From positions 3,001,501-3,065,500 of the forward strand of contig NZ_CP004388.1 of NCBI RefSeq assembly GCF_000300235.2: 64,000 bases of DNA, read 5' to 3'. The DNA comes from Thalassospira xiamenensis M-5 = DSM 17429 (lineage in GTDB: Bacteria > Pseudomonadota > Alphaproteobacteria > Rhodospirillales > Thalassospiraceae). The position numbers and the translations under genes were made by a program. The notes beneath the pieces were generated by a model that searched no databases, was not told where the DNA came from, and saw only the letters and a program-made list of their open reading frames with translations. Below are positions 53,369-62,639 of the stretch, in pieces (position 1 is the first letter of the stretch; every line of letters begins with the position of its first letter).

Positions 53369-54582
53369 CGCCGGGCACGCTCTATCTTTCCGCCCTTGGC
53401 ATCGTATCGGCCCTTGGCACCGGGATCGATGAAACCCGCGCAACCCTGTTTGGCGACCGCCCGGCGGATATGATCGCGCGCGATGGCTTCCTGCCCGACC
53501 GCGCCACGATCCTTGGCACTGTCGTCACCGATCCGGCCCCTCTGCCCGAAAACCTTGCCCGTCACGATACCCGCAACAACCGCCTGCTTTGGGCCGCAAC
53601 GCAGCAGATCGAAACCGACATCACCGATCTGATTGCCGATATTGGCCGCGACCGCATTGGCGTCATCATCGGCACCAGCACATCGGGCATCGAAGAAGGC
53701 ACAACCGATTACGAAGCCACCCTTGATGGCGGGGCCTTCCCTGAAACGTTCCTGTATAGCCATCAGGAAATCGGATCACCCGCTGATTTCCTGCGCGACG
53801 CCTTTGATCTTGGCGGGCCGTCTTACGCGATTTCAACCGCCTGCTCATCCAGTGCCAAGGGTTTTGCCGCCGGGGCGCGCCTGATCAATACCGGGCTGTG
53901 TGATGCGGTTCTGGTCGGCGGCGTCGATAGCCTCTGCCGTCTGACCGTGCGCGGCTTTGATGCCCTGCAATCGGTATCAAACGGCATTTGTAATCCCATG
54001 AGCATCAATCGCGACGGTATCAATATCGGCGAAGGGGCCGCGATCTTCATCCTCCGCCGTAATGCGGGCGACATCGAATTGCTCGGTGTCGGTGAAAGCT
54101 CCGACGCCCATCACCCCAACGCCCCGCATCCCGATGGCCGGGGGGCGGCAATAGCCATGCAAAACGCGCTGGCCAATGCCAAACTCAAACCATCCGACAT
54201 CGACTATATCAATCTGCATGGCACCGCGACCCCGCTTAATGACGGGATGGAGGCACGTGCGGTTTGCGATGTCTTGGGGGCCAATGCCCAGGCAAGCTCC
54301 ACCAAACCCATAACCGGCCATACGCTGGGCGCTGCGGGTGCCATCGAAGCCGCGATGCTCTGGCTCTCGCTTTGCGATGCCGCCGATGGCGCGCCCCTGC
54401 CGCGCCATATCTGGGATGGTGCATCTGATCCCGAAATTCCCGACATCAATCTGGTGACCGAACCGGGCACGAGATTGGCGCCAGCGGATCGCCTCGCGAT
54501 GATGAGCAACTCTTTTGCCTTTGGCGGCAGCAACGTCTCGGTCATTCTGGGCCGTGGCTGGAACCGGGGGAACCGCGCATGA
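53365..54582 (+). CDS. apeO: Beta-ketoacyl-ACP synthase (polyene elongation)
   Basis: 405 residues. Full ketosynthase triad: Cys in STACSSSAKG (about 156), His in LHGTATPLNDG, His in KPITGHTLGAAGA. FabB/FabF-type fold. It should condense malonyl-ACP with the growing aryl polyene; in the known pathway it pairs with the Cys-less ApeC-like protein, here encoded at 40521-41279. It overlaps neighbours on both sides by ATGA. Confidence 0.9.
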   Translation: MTPGTLYLSALGIVSALGTGIDETRATLFGDRPADMIARDGFLPDRATILGTVVTDPAPLPENLARHDTRNNRLLWAATQQIETDITDLIADIGRDRIGVIIGTSTSGIEEGTTDYEATLDGGAFPETFLYSHQEIGSPADFLRDAFDLGGPSYAISTACSSSAKGFAAGARLINTGLCDAVLVGGVDSLCRLTVRGFDALQSVSNGICNPMSINRDGINIGEGAAIFILRRNAGDIELLGVGESSDAHHPNAPHPDGRGAAIAMQNALANAKLKPSDIDYINLHGTATPLNDGMEARAVCDVLGANAQASSTKPITGHTLGAAGAIEAAMLWLSLCDAADGAPLPRHIWDGASDPEIPDINLVTEPGTRLAPADRLAMMSNSFAFGGSNVSVILGRGWNRGNRA

Positions 54583-55076
54583 ATGCGTCTGTAAAACCGG
54601 CCTTCCCACCGGTCGAAACACTGGTGCCGCACGCGGCCCCCATGCTTCTGATCGACCGCATTCTCGCTGCCGACGCCGAAAGCCTGACGGCCGAAGTCCG
54701 CATCACCAAAAACAGCCTGTTCTTCACCCCCATGCACGGCGTCCCCGTCTATGTCGGGATTGAATATATCGCCCAGTCGGTGGCGGCCTATAGCGGCTGG
54801 CGCGCCCAGTCTGCTGCCCCCGGCACAGCACCCAAAATCGGTTATCTGCTCGGCACGCGCAAAATGACCATGGCATGCGATGGCTTTGCCGATGGCGATG
54901 TACTTGTCATCCATGTGCAGAACATTTTCGAAGACGGCGAAATGGGTGTGTTTGACGGTGAAGTTCGCAAAGGCGATGAAATCCTTGTGAGTGCGCGCAT
55001 CAATGTCTATCAGCCCGACGACGCAGCAACCCCATCCGAAACCCCAACCAGCAACCAAGAAACGACAAAGCCATGA
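54579..55076 (+). CDS. apeP: 3-hydroxyacyl-ACP dehydratase (hotdog fold)
   Basis: 165 residues. VPHAAPMLLIDRILA and FFTPMHGVPVYVGIEYIAQSVAAYSGW are the two blocks of ApeP/FabA-like dehydratases; the second holds the usual place of the catalytic His (MHGVP). It creates the double bonds of the polyene with the ketoreductase that follows. A second dehydratase domain sits on the ligase fusion at 43165-44847. ATGA overlaps on both sides. Confidence 0.86.
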   Translation: MNASVKPAFPPVETLVPHAAPMLLIDRILAADAESLTAEVRITKNSLFFTPMHGVPVYVGIEYIAQSVAAYSGWRAQSAAPGTAPKIGYLLGTRKMTMACDGFADGDVLVIHVQNIFEDGEMGVFDGEVRKGDEILVSARINVYQPDDAATPSETPTSNQETTKP

Positions 55077-55798
55077 CAGAAACCATTCTGGTAACAGGTG
55101 CAAGCAAGGGGATCGGTGCCGCAACCGCGCGCCGTCTTGCAAGGGACGGTTTTGATATCGTCGTCCATTATCATTCCGATCAGGACGGGGCCGAAACCGT
55201 CCGCGATGACATCATTGCCCTTGGCCGTACCGCACGTCTGATCCGGTTCGATATCGCCGACCGCGACGCGACGCGCGCGGCACTTGAGGCCGACATTGCC
55301 GATCATGGCGCGCCTTACGGTGTGATCCTCAATGCCGGGCTGACCCGCGATGGACCTTTCCCGGCCCTTGAAGACGACGATTGGGACCGGGTTCTGCACA
55401 CCAATCTCGATGGCTTTTATAATGTGATCAAACCGCTGATCATGCCGATCATTCAACGGCGCAAGGGCGGGCGTATCGTGGCGCTCACCTCCATCGCCGG
55501 GATTGCTGGCAATCGCGGGCAGGTCAATTACGCGGCGTCAAAGGCCGGGATCATCGGGGCGGTCAAATCGCTTGCCCTTGAACTCGCCAAACGCAAAATC
55601 ACCGTCAATGCCGTCGCGCCCGGCGTGATCGAAACCCAGATGACCGGCGACCTGCCCGCGGACGAGGTCAAGGCGATGATCCCGATGCGTCGCTACGGCA
55701 CAACGGATGAAGTCGCCGCCACCATCGCGTTTCTGTGCAGCCCCGATGCGTCCTACATCACGCGTCAGGTCATCAGTGTGAATGGGGGCATGTTATGA
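55073..55798 (+). CDS. apeQ: 3-oxoacyl-ACP reductase (FabG-like)
   Basis: 241 residues, short-chain dehydrogenase. NADPH motif TGASKGIGAA at 7-16, NAGLTRDG, catalytic Ser in LTSIAGIAG, and YAASKAG with Tyr and Lys. Length and motifs fit FabG. It reduces beta-keto intermediates before dehydration. ATGA overlap with the final ketosynthase gene. Confidence 0.93.
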   Translation: MTETILVTGASKGIGAATARRLARDGFDIVVHYHSDQDGAETVRDDIIALGRTARLIRFDIADRDATRAALEADIADHGAPYGVILNAGLTRDGPFPALEDDDWDRVLHTNLDGFYNVIKPLIMPIIQRRKGGRIVALTSIAGIAGNRGQVNYAASKAGIIGAVKSLALELAKRKITVNAVAPGVIETQMTGDLPADEVKAMIPMRRYGTTDEVAATIAFLCSPDASYITRQVISVNGGML

Positions 55799-57042
55799 GC
55801 AAAGGCACATCCTCCACCCGCCGCGTGGTCATCACCGGCATGGCGGGCATCACCGCCCTTGGTGATAATTGGGAAACCATTTCATCGCGCATGGCAGCGG
55901 GCGAAACCGGCATCCGGCGCATGGATGACTGGGACGGCAAATATGATCTGCGCACCCGCCTTGCCGCCCCCGTGCAGGATTTCACGCTCAAGGGCAAATT
56001 CAGCCGCAAACAGCTCCGCAGTATGGGCCGTGTCGCCCAGATGTCGGTCGATGCCACCGACAAGGCACTCGAAATGGCGGGGCTTCGTGATGATACCGCC
56101 ATCTTGCAAGGCGGGCGTCTTGGCATTGCCTATGGCTCGTCATTTGGCAGCACCCCGCCCGTTCTCGGCTTCACCCGCCTGATGGAACATGGCGACAGCA
56201 ACGCCATCACCGCCACCAGCTATATCCAAATGATGAGCCACACGGCAGCCGTCAATATCGGCGTGCTCTATGGCATTTCCGGGCGCATCATCCCGACCTC
56301 GACCGCCTGCACATCGGGCAGCATGGGGATCGGTTATGCCTACGAGGCGATCAAATTCGGCATGCAGGATCTGATGATCGCAGGCGGGGCCGAAGAACTC
56401 TGCCCCACCATGGTCGCCGTGTTCGATACCCTCTTTGCCACCAGTACCAGTAACGATACCCCGGAACTCTCCCCGCGCCCCTATGATGCAAGGCGCGATG
56501 GTCTGGTAATCGGCGAAGGGGCCGGAACGCTTATTCTGGAAGAATACGAACACGCCAAGGCCCGCGGGGCGACCATTTACGGTGAAATCGTCGGCTTCGC
56601 CAGCAATTCCGACGGCGCACACATCACCCAACCCGCCGCCGATAAAATGGAAGTCGCCCTTCGTAAATCGCTTGAAACGGCTGGCCTATCCCCCTCCGAT
56701 ATCGATATCGTCAATGGCCACGGCACCGCGACGGATCATGGCGACCTCGCCGAAAGCAGGGCGACCCGTGCGGTGTTTGACCGCGCCATTCCGATGCACA
56801 CGCTCAAGGGCCATTTCGGCCATAGCCTCGGCGCATGTGGTGCCATCGAGGCATGGCTTGGCCTTGAAATGATGCGCGAAGGCAAATTTGTCGCCACCGC
56901 CAATCTTGAACAGGTCGACCCGGAATGCGCCGAACTTGATTACATCTTTGGCGACGCCAGACGCCTCTCGGCGGAACATATGATGAGCAACAATTTCGCC
57001 TTTGGCGGCATCAACACATCCCTGATCTTACGGCAAATCTAG
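55795..57042 (+). CDS. apeR: Second beta-ketoacyl-ACP synthase, last gene of aryl polyene operon
   Basis: 415 residues from the ATG at 55795 that overlaps the reductase stop; the open frame 60 bases further upstream is a shadow. Triad: Cys in STACTSGSMGIG, His in NGHGTATDHGD, His in LKGHFGHSLGACGA. A FabF-like ketosynthase, probably for starter-unit condensation or a priming step distinct from ApeO. A strong terminator follows 18 bases after the stop. Confidence 0.92.
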   Translation: MSKGTSSTRRVVITGMAGITALGDNWETISSRMAAGETGIRRMDDWDGKYDLRTRLAAPVQDFTLKGKFSRKQLRSMGRVAQMSVDATDKALEMAGLRDDTAILQGGRLGIAYGSSFGSTPPVLGFTRLMEHGDSNAITATSYIQMMSHTAAVNIGVLYGISGRIIPTSTACTSGSMGIGYAYEAIKFGMQDLMIAGGAEELCPTMVAVFDTLFATSTSNDTPELSPRPYDARRDGLVIGEGAGTLILEEYEHAKARGATIYGEIVGFASNSDGAHITQPAADKMEVALRKSLETAGLSPSDIDIVNGHGTATDHGDLAESRATRAVFDRAIPMHTLKGHFGHSLGACGAIEAWLGLEMMREGKFVATANLEQVDPECAELDYIFGDARRLSAEHMMSNNFAFGGINTSLILRQI

Positions 57043-57059
57043 GGTCGCCCATCCCAACA

Positions 57060-57085
57060 AAAACCCCGGCATCTGCCGGGGTTTT
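57060..57085. terminator. Bidirectional Rho-independent terminator
   Basis: Perfect 12-base arms AAAACCCCGGCA (57060-57071) and TGCCGGGGTTTT (57074-57085) with a 2-base loop. It lies between the convergent last aryl polyene gene and the RidA-family gene and has T runs on both strands, so it can end both operons. Confidence 0.9.
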
Positions 57086-57090
57086 GCGTT

Positions 57091-57501
57091 TCAGGCCGCA
57101 TTTATATCCGCCGGGATCGATGCCGTCGCCTCGATCTCGATCAGGGCTTCGTCTTCGACAAGGGCGCTTACCACCACCATCGTCATCGCCGGGAAATTCT
57201 TGCCAAGCACGCGGCGATAGGCCTCGCCGACCTCGCGCTGTTTCGCAAGATATTCCTTCTTGTCGACCACGTACCATGTCAGCCGCGTCAAATGTTCCGG
57301 CCCGCCACCGGCGGCCTCCAGCACATCGACAATATTGCGCAGCGCCTGTTCCATCTGACCGACGAAATCCTTGGCGACAAAGACCTGATCGGCCGTCCAG
57401 CCGATCTGCCCGCCGATATAAAGCGGTACCCCGTCGGCCAGCACGCCATTTGCGTAACCCTTGGGCGGTTTCCATCCGTCTGGCTGAATGATTTTATGCA
57501 T
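57091..57501 (-). CDS. RidA/YjgF-family protein lacking the canonical arginine
   Basis: 136 residues. Family blocks: ANGVLADGVPLYIGGQIG, MEQALRNIVDVLEAAGG and LIEIEATASIPA. In archetypal RidA imine deaminases an arginine occurs in the block FPARTxVxV; here it reads FPAMTMVVV, so the key Arg is Met. This points to another Rid subfamily, such as those linked to amino-aromatic catabolism (2-aminomuconate-type deaminases or 2-aminobenzoyl-CoA clusters). It overlaps the upstream thioesterase gene by 8 bases and is the last gene of the leftward operon with kynureninase and tryptophan dioxygenase at the head. Confidence 0.85.
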   Translation of the reverse strand: MHKIIQPDGWKPPKGYANGVLADGVPLYIGGQIGWTADQVFVAKDFVGQMEQALRNIVDVLEAAGGGPEHLTRLTWYVVDKKEYLAKQREVGEAYRRVLGKNFPAMTMVVVSALVEDEALIEIEATASIPADINAA

Positions 57502-57925
57502 CTTTTTCTACCATTTCATTGATTTCGTTGTCGATTTTGGCACGCAAATCATCGGGCCACGGCACCGATTTCCCGGCACCTCTTCTGGTAAACACCAGCG
57601 TCGCTGTCATCGAAAGGCGTTGCTCATCACCACAGACAGCCGTGATTTCAAGATCAAGGCTTGATCGCCCCAACCGTTTCGGCACCAGCCGAAATTCAAG
57701 CATCTCGCCAAGGCGGCTTGGCGCGGTAAAACTGATCTGAAGCCCTGCGGTCGGCACCGCCACCTCGTCAACCCCATGCATCTGCGCAAAGCTGAACCCG
57801 ATCCGGGCCTCGAACCATTCTTCGACCGTCGCATTGATCATTTCGAAATAGCGCGGATAAAAAACGATCCCCGCCGGGTCGCAATGCTGAAACAGCACTT
57901 TCTGGGCATAGGTAAACATTGTCAT
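57494..57925 (-). CDS. 4HBT/YbgC-like acyl-CoA thioesterase
   Basis: 143 residues from the start at 57925, which has a GGGGGTG ribosome site; the frame is open 36 bases further upstream, inside the ABC ATPase gene. FQHCDPAGIVFYPRYFEMIN has the catalytic Asp of the 4-hydroxybenzoyl-CoA thioesterase family. It likely hydrolyses an aromatic or short acyl-CoA. Position next to RidA and a branched-chain-type transporter in a kynurenine operon suggests an aminobenzoyl-CoA-related substrate, which is inference. Confidence 0.85.
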   Translation of the reverse strand: MTMFTYAQKVLFQHCDPAGIVFYPRYFEMINATVEEWFEARIGFSFAQMHGVDEVAVPTAGLQISFTAPSRLGEMLEFRLVPKRLGRSSLDLEITAVCGDEQRLSMTATLVFTRRGAGKSVPWPDDLRAKIDNEINEMVEKDA

Positions 57926-57926
57926 C

Positions 57927-58616
57927 TCACACCCCCAGATACCGGTCGGCAAGCTCGTCACTCAGATCACCGACCGCCCCGGTCCATGCGGTAACGCCCT
58001 TTTCGACCACCACATAACGGTCCGCAACGCCGGATAATTCTTTAAGCGACTTATCGACGACAAGGATCGAAAGACCCGATTGCTTCAACCGGTTGATCGC
58101 AGCCCAAATCTCTTGGCGCACCACCGGTGCCAGGCCTTCTGTTGCTTCGTCAAGGATCAAAAGCCGTGGGTTGGTCATCAATGCCCGCCCGATGGCCAGC
58201 ATCTGCTGCTCCCCACCCGAAAGCGTCATCGCTTTCTGATCGCGCCGCTCGGCAAGCCGTGGGAAAAGGTCCGCCACCCGGTCAAAATCCCATTCACCGG
58301 CCCGCGCTGCCGCCATCAGGTTTTCCATCACGCTTAACCGGGCAAAGCACCGCCGCCCTTCGGGGACAAGCCCGATGCCAAGCCGTGCGGCCTTGTGCGA
58401 TGGCAGTTTCGCAAGGTCGGTATCAGCAAAGCGGACCTCCCCATCCCGGTGGCTCATCATCCGGCAGATGGTCTTGATCGTCGTGGTCTTGCCCATGCCG
58501 TTGCGCCCCATAAGCGCAACCGCCTCACCCTCATTCACGATCAGATCGACGCCAAACAGCGCCTGCGACGCACCATAAAATGCGGTGATGCCTGATACTT
58601 CCAGAAGTGCGCTCAT
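57927..58616 (-). CDS. Branched-chain amino acid-type ABC transporter, ATPase 2 (LivF-like)
   Basis: 229 residues. Walker A GRNGMGKTT, Q-loop in GLVPEGRRCF, signature LSGGEQQMLAIGRAL, Walker B LLILDEATEGLAP, and VVDKSL where the switch His is usually found; that position here is Asp-Lys-Ser, a variation seen in some LivF proteins. It pairs with the LivG-like ATPase two bases upstream. Energises the importer encoded by this operon. Confidence 0.92.
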   Translation of the reverse strand: MSALLEVSGITAFYGASQALFGVDLIVNEGEAVALMGRNGMGKTTTIKTICRMMSHRDGEVRFADTDLAKLPSHKAARLGIGLVPEGRRCFARLSVMENLMAAARAGEWDFDRVADLFPRLAERRDQKAMTLSGGEQQMLAIGRALMTNPRLLILDEATEGLAPVVRQEIWAAINRLKQSGLSILVVDKSLKELSGVADRYVVVEKGVTAWTGAVGDLSDELADRYLGV

Positions 58617-58618
58617 GA

Positions 58619-59368
58619 TCAGGCTTCCTCCCCCAGATACGCCCGCTTGACGTCCTCGTTGCCACGAATATCGTCAACCGTGCCGGTCGCAATCACCCGG
58701 CCATAGACCAGAACCGAAATCCGGTCGGCCAGCGCAAAAACCGCGTCCATATCGTGCTCCACCAGCAGGATCGGTGCCTCTGCCCGCAATCCGTCAAGGA
58801 ACCCGGTCAAACGTTTGGACCCTTCCGGCCCCATGCCCGCCATCGGCTCGTCGAGCAGGAAGGCACGCGGCTTAAGTGCTAACGCAACCGCCATTTCAAG
58901 CTGCCTGCGTTCGCCGTGCGATATGTCGGCGGCCCGCATCTGGGCCCGGTCGGCAAGGCCAACCCGCTCCAATTGCGCCATCGCAGGTTCGATCAACGAC
59001 GCATCGCTCAGAACCGGCTTGAAAAACCGGAAGATTTTCCCGCTGACCGATTGCTGCGCCAGAACGACGTTCTGAAGCACAGAGAATTCCGGCATCAGGG
59101 ACGACACCTGAAATGTCCGCGCCAACCCCATTCGGGACCGTTCCACCGCATCCAGATCGCCGATATCACGCCCGGCAAAGCGGATGTCGCCGCTGTCAGA
59201 TTTGATCTCGCCCGCGATCTGCTTGATCAGGGTGGATTTCCCCGCCCCGTTCGGCCCGATCAGGGCATGGATTTCACCGGGCAAAAGGTCCAGCGACACA
59301 TTGTCACTTGCGCGCAACGCCCCGAACTGCTTGGTGACATTGGCTAAGGAAAGAATGGCTTCAGGCAT
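58619..59368 (-). CDS. Branched-chain amino acid-type ABC transporter, ATPase 1 (LivG-like)
   Basis: 249 residues. Walker A GPNGAGKST, signature SHGERRQLEMAVAL, Walker B AFLLDEPMAGMGP, switch His in LVEHDMD. LivG pattern with RTFQVSSLMPEFSVLQNV. It overlaps the permease gene upstream by 8 bases and is followed after 2 bases by the LivF-like gene. Confidence 0.93.
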   Translation of the reverse strand: MPEAILSLANVTKQFGALRASDNVSLDLLPGEIHALIGPNGAGKSTLIKQIAGEIKSDSGDIRFAGRDIGDLDAVERSRMGLARTFQVSSLMPEFSVLQNVVLAQQSVSGKIFRFFKPVLSDASLIEPAMAQLERVGLADRAQMRAADISHGERRQLEMAVALALKPRAFLLDEPMAGMGPEGSKRLTGFLDGLRAEAPILLVEHDMDAVFALADRISVLVYGRVIATGTVDDIRGNEDVKRAYLGEEA

Positions 59369-60347
59369 GTTTGCGCTCCCCCGCCAGAAGGCCGATCAGG
59401 CCACCGCGTGCAAACAGCACCACCACCAGCAACAGAATACCCAGTGGCAATTGCCAGTATTCAAACATGCCGCCCAGAAGATGTTCCAGAATGATGTAAA
59501 GTGCCGCCCCCGCGACCGGACCAAACAGCCGCCCGACCCCGCCAAGAATGACAAACACCATGATTTCACCCGACATATGCCATGACAGCATCGACGGGCT
59601 GACAAACCGGTTCAGATCGGCATAAAGCGCACCGGCCCATGCGGTAATCATCGCTGAAATCACAAACGCCACCAGACGCACCCGAAACGGCGCAATGCCA
59701 ATCGCCATCATCCGCTGGCTGTTTTGCCGCGCCCCATGCAGGGCCAAACCAAACCGCGACCGGATCAGCACGGCTGAAAACGCAATCGCAACGCCCAGCA
59801 TCGCGGCACACAGCGCAAAGAAGCTGATCGGGTCAAGCGTGTTCAGACCCGGGAAGCTGTTGCGCACATAAATCGAAAGCCCGTCTTCCCCGCCATAGGC
59901 CGGCCAGGAAATCGCGAAATAATAGATCATCTGCGCAAAGGCCAGCGTGATCATGATGAAATAGACACCACTGGTCCGAAGCGTGATCGCCCCGATCAGA
60001 AGCGCCACCAAAGCCGATGCGATCAATGCCACGATCCAGATGACAATCATCTGTGTCGTACCGTTGATTTCAAAGGGTGCCGTCATGATCGGCTCGTAAT
60101 TCAGTGCGTGGCTGGCAAGGATCCCGGCGGCATAGCCCCCGATCCCGAAAAATGCCGCATGACCAAATGACACAAGCCCGCCAAAGCCAAGCGCGATGTT
60201 AAGCCCGACCCCTGCCATGCCAAGGATCGCAACCTTGGTTGCAAGGGTAATGATAAACGGCTCGCCCATGATCTGTGCGATCACCGGCACCGCAATCAGC
60301 AACGCGGCGAGAACGATATTAAGGATGGTTTCGCGGTTCATGCTCAT
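59361..60347 (-). CDS. Branched-chain amino acid-type ABC transporter permease (LivM-like)
   Basis: 328 residues, about nine hydrophobic helices. LivM hallmarks: GVGLNIALGFGGLVSFGHAAFFGIGGY near 45-70, TLRTSGVYFIMITLAFAQMIYY, and the ATPase-coupling loop SRFGLALHGARQNSQRMMAIGI (EAA-like) near 207-228. It forms the membrane pore with the LivH-like protein encoded one base upstream. Confidence 0.93.
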   Translation of the reverse strand: MSMNRETILNIVLAALLIAVPVIAQIMGEPFIITLATKVAILGMAGVGLNIALGFGGLVSFGHAAFFGIGGYAAGILASHALNYEPIMTAPFEINGTTQMIVIWIVALIASALVALLIGAITLRTSGVYFIMITLAFAQMIYYFAISWPAYGGEDGLSIYVRNSFPGLNTLDPISFFALCAAMLGVAIAFSAVLIRSRFGLALHGARQNSQRMMAIGIAPFRVRLVAFVISAMITAWAGALYADLNRFVSPSMLSWHMSGEIMVFVILGGVGRLFGPVAGAALYIILEHLLGGMFEYWQLPLGILLLVVVLFARGGLIGLLAGERKHA

Positions 60348-60348
60348 A

Positions 60349-61266
60349 TCAGGCTTCCGTCCCGAACAAACCGCTTGGCCGCAGGAAAAGCACCAGCGCC
60401 ATAACGATATAAATCAGCATCGATGCAAGGGCCGACCCAATCGCCGTCGCACTTGCCGGATCGAAAAACGCCTCGAACCCGATGGGCAACAAAAACCGCC
60501 CCATCGTGTCGGTAAAGCCGACCAGTAACGACCCGACAAGCGCGCCTTTGATCGACCCGATCCCGCCAATCACGATGACGACAAACGCCAAAATCAGAAC
60601 CGGTTCGCCCATGCCGACCTGAACCGATTGCGTGGTTCCGACAAACGCTCCGGCCAACCCGGCCAATGCCGCACCAAGGGCGAAAACAACCGTGTAAAGC
60701 CGGTCGATATTGATCCCCAATGCGGCGATCATCTCACGGTCGGCTTCACCGGCGCGGATGCGCGTACCAAGCCGCGTCTTGCCAATCAGCAGGAACAGCC
60801 CGCCCGCCACCATCAGACCAGCCACAATAATCGCCAGCCGAAAAATCGGATATTGCGATCCACCAGGGATAGTTACCGTGCCCGAAAGGGCTTCGGGGAC
60901 ATTTAAAAACAGCGGGAAGGAGCCGAAAATCCACCGGGTTCCTTCGGAAAAAATAAGAATAAGCGCAAATGTCGCCAGCACCTGATCAAGGTGATCGCGT
61001 TTATAAAGCCTGCGGATCACCAGCATCTCAACCAGCGCGCCTGCAAGGGCGGCCGCCATCAAACTCGCGACAAGGCCAAGCCAGAATGAACCGGTCCACG
61101 CCGCAACGGCCGCGCACGCAAACGCGCCCACCATATAAAGCGACCCGTGCGCCAGATTGATCAGCCCCATGACACCAAAAACAAGCGTCAGACCCGATGC
61201 CATCAGAAACAGCATGACCCCCGACTGAAGGCCGTTCAGAAGCTGCTCCAGAAATAAAGAAAACAT
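60349..61266 (-). CDS. Branched-chain amino acid-type ABC transporter permease (LivH-like)
   Basis: 305 residues from the start at 61266 with GGAG upstream; the 54 extra bases of open frame look non-coding. LivH hallmarks: LNGLQSGVMLFLMASGLTLVFGVMGLINLAHG at the N-terminus and the coupling loop KTRLGTRIRAGEADREMIAALGI. About eight helices. It lies 95 bases downstream of the binding-protein gene, a common spacing where the binding protein is made in excess. Confidence 0.92.
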   Translation of the reverse strand: MFSLFLEQLLNGLQSGVMLFLMASGLTLVFGVMGLINLAHGSLYMVGAFACAAVAAWTGSFWLGLVASLMAAALAGALVEMLVIRRLYKRDHLDQVLATFALILIFSEGTRWIFGSFPLFLNVPEALSGTVTIPGGSQYPIFRLAIIVAGLMVAGGLFLLIGKTRLGTRIRAGEADREMIAALGINIDRLYTVVFALGAALAGLAGAFVGTTQSVQVGMGEPVLILAFVVIVIGGIGSIKGALVGSLLVGFTDTMGRFLLPIGFEAFFDPASATAIGSALASMLIYIVMALVLFLRPSGLFGTEA

Positions 61267-61361
61267 AAAGGAAAACTCCGTCGCAAGATGGCGGGCATCA
61301 GCCCCGGAAACCGGGCACAAATGCCCGCCGAACTTGCCAGTCTATGAAACAGACTTCGTCG

Positions 61362-62504
61362 TTACATCGCACATTCCGATGCATAGGCATCGGCATGATC
61401 GATAAGGGCTGTGCCAATGATCTTGTTGGTCAGAACGTCGCCTTCCTTCACCACTTCACGGACATAGATGTCCTGAATCGGATGCTGGTTCGGACCAAAG
61501 ATGAACTTGCCACGGACGGAATTGAAGTCCGCTGCACGCAGCGCATCACGGAAGGCGTCCTTGTCATTGACGTCTGCCTTGCCCATTGCCGACAGCAACA
61601 GGTTGGCGGTATCAAAGCCATATGACGCATAGATCGACGGCAGGCGGCCATATTCCGCCTGGAAGGTTTCGACAAACGCCTTGTTGGTGTCGTTGTCGAT
61701 ATCCTTGGACCAGTTGGCGGTGTTCTTGATGCCAATCGCCGCATCGCCAATCGCGCCAAGAATCCCCTGATCAAGCGAGAATGCCGGCCCGATCAACGGA
61801 ATATCCACACCCGACTGGGCATGCTGTTTCATGAACGCAATGCCCATGCCGCCCGGCAGGAAGAAGAACACGCTATCCGCACCCGATGCACGGATCTGCG
61901 CGATTTCGGCCGCATAGTCGGTCTGGCCAAGCTTGGTGTAAACCTCGCCCGATACATCCCCCAGATAGAAACGCTTGAAACCGGCGATGGAATCCTTGCC
62001 CGCCGGATAGTTCGGCGCCATCACAAAGGTTTTCTCGTAACCGGCACTGGTCGCATAACCGCCTGCGGCTTCATGCAAATTGTCGTTCTGGTACGAAACG
62101 CTGAAGTAATTCTTGTTGCAGCCCTTGCCCGCCAATTGCGACGGTGCGGCATTGACCGAAAGATAAAACTTGTCCTGCGCCACCGCCGACGGCACCACCG
62201 CCATCGCCAGGTTCGACCAGATGATACCGGTCAGGACATCGACCTTCTCGCTCTGGATCATTTTATCGGCAAGCTGAACCGCGATATCGGGTTTCTGCTG
62301 ATCGTCTTCGATCACAACCGTCAGGTCCGGGTTGTTCGCCTGCTTGACGGCGAGCATGAAACCATCGCGCGCATCGATGCCAAGCCCCGCACCGCCCCCC
62401 GAAAGGGTCGTGATCATGCCAACCTTGACCGGCTCGGCCTGTGCCGCCCCTGCCATCAAAAGCGCAGCCAAAGCTGCAATTGTCGTCTTAGTGCCCTTCA
62501 TCAA
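61362..62504 (-). CDS. Periplasmic binding protein of branched-chain amino acid type (LivK-like)
   Basis: 380 residues. Signal peptide about 1-23 (IAALAALLMAGAAQA). Type I periplasmic binding fold: VKVGMITTLSGGGAGLGIDARDGF, VDVLTGIIWSNLAMAV, and PLIGPAFSLDQG. Ligand cannot be read from sequence; relatives bind branched-chain amino acids, benzoate-like aromatics or amides. A ribosome site CGGAGGC precedes the start. Position between tryptophan dioxygenase and the permeases suggests a tryptophan breakdown product such as kynurenine or anthranilate. The 135-base gap upstream could hold an internal promoter. Confidence 0.92.
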   Translation of the reverse strand: MMKGTKTTIAALAALLMAGAAQAEPVKVGMITTLSGGGAGLGIDARDGFMLAVKQANNPDLTVVIEDDQQKPDIAVQLADKMIQSEKVDVLTGIIWSNLAMAVVPSAVAQDKFYLSVNAAPSQLAGKGCNKNYFSVSYQNDNLHEAAGGYATSAGYEKTFVMAPNYPAGKDSIAGFKRFYLGDVSGEVYTKLGQTDYAAEIAQIRASGADSVFFFLPGGMGIAFMKQHAQSGVDIPLIGPAFSLDQGILGAIGDAAIGIKNTANWSKDIDNDTNKAFVETFQAEYGRLPSIYASYGFDTANLLLSAMGKADVNDKDAFRDALRAADFNSVRGKFIFGPNQHPIQDIYVREVVKEGDVLTNKIIGTALIDHADAYASECAM

Positions 62505-62639
62505 AGCCTCCGTGTTTATATGTTTTTATCTACTCAGCAACACGTTGATCCCGCGACTTTTTCTATCTTCTGTCGTCGCAGTTTTGTGAACCTGATGCCT
62601 GCCCCTGATTTTGCAGTGTTCCATCAGGCCCGTCCATCC

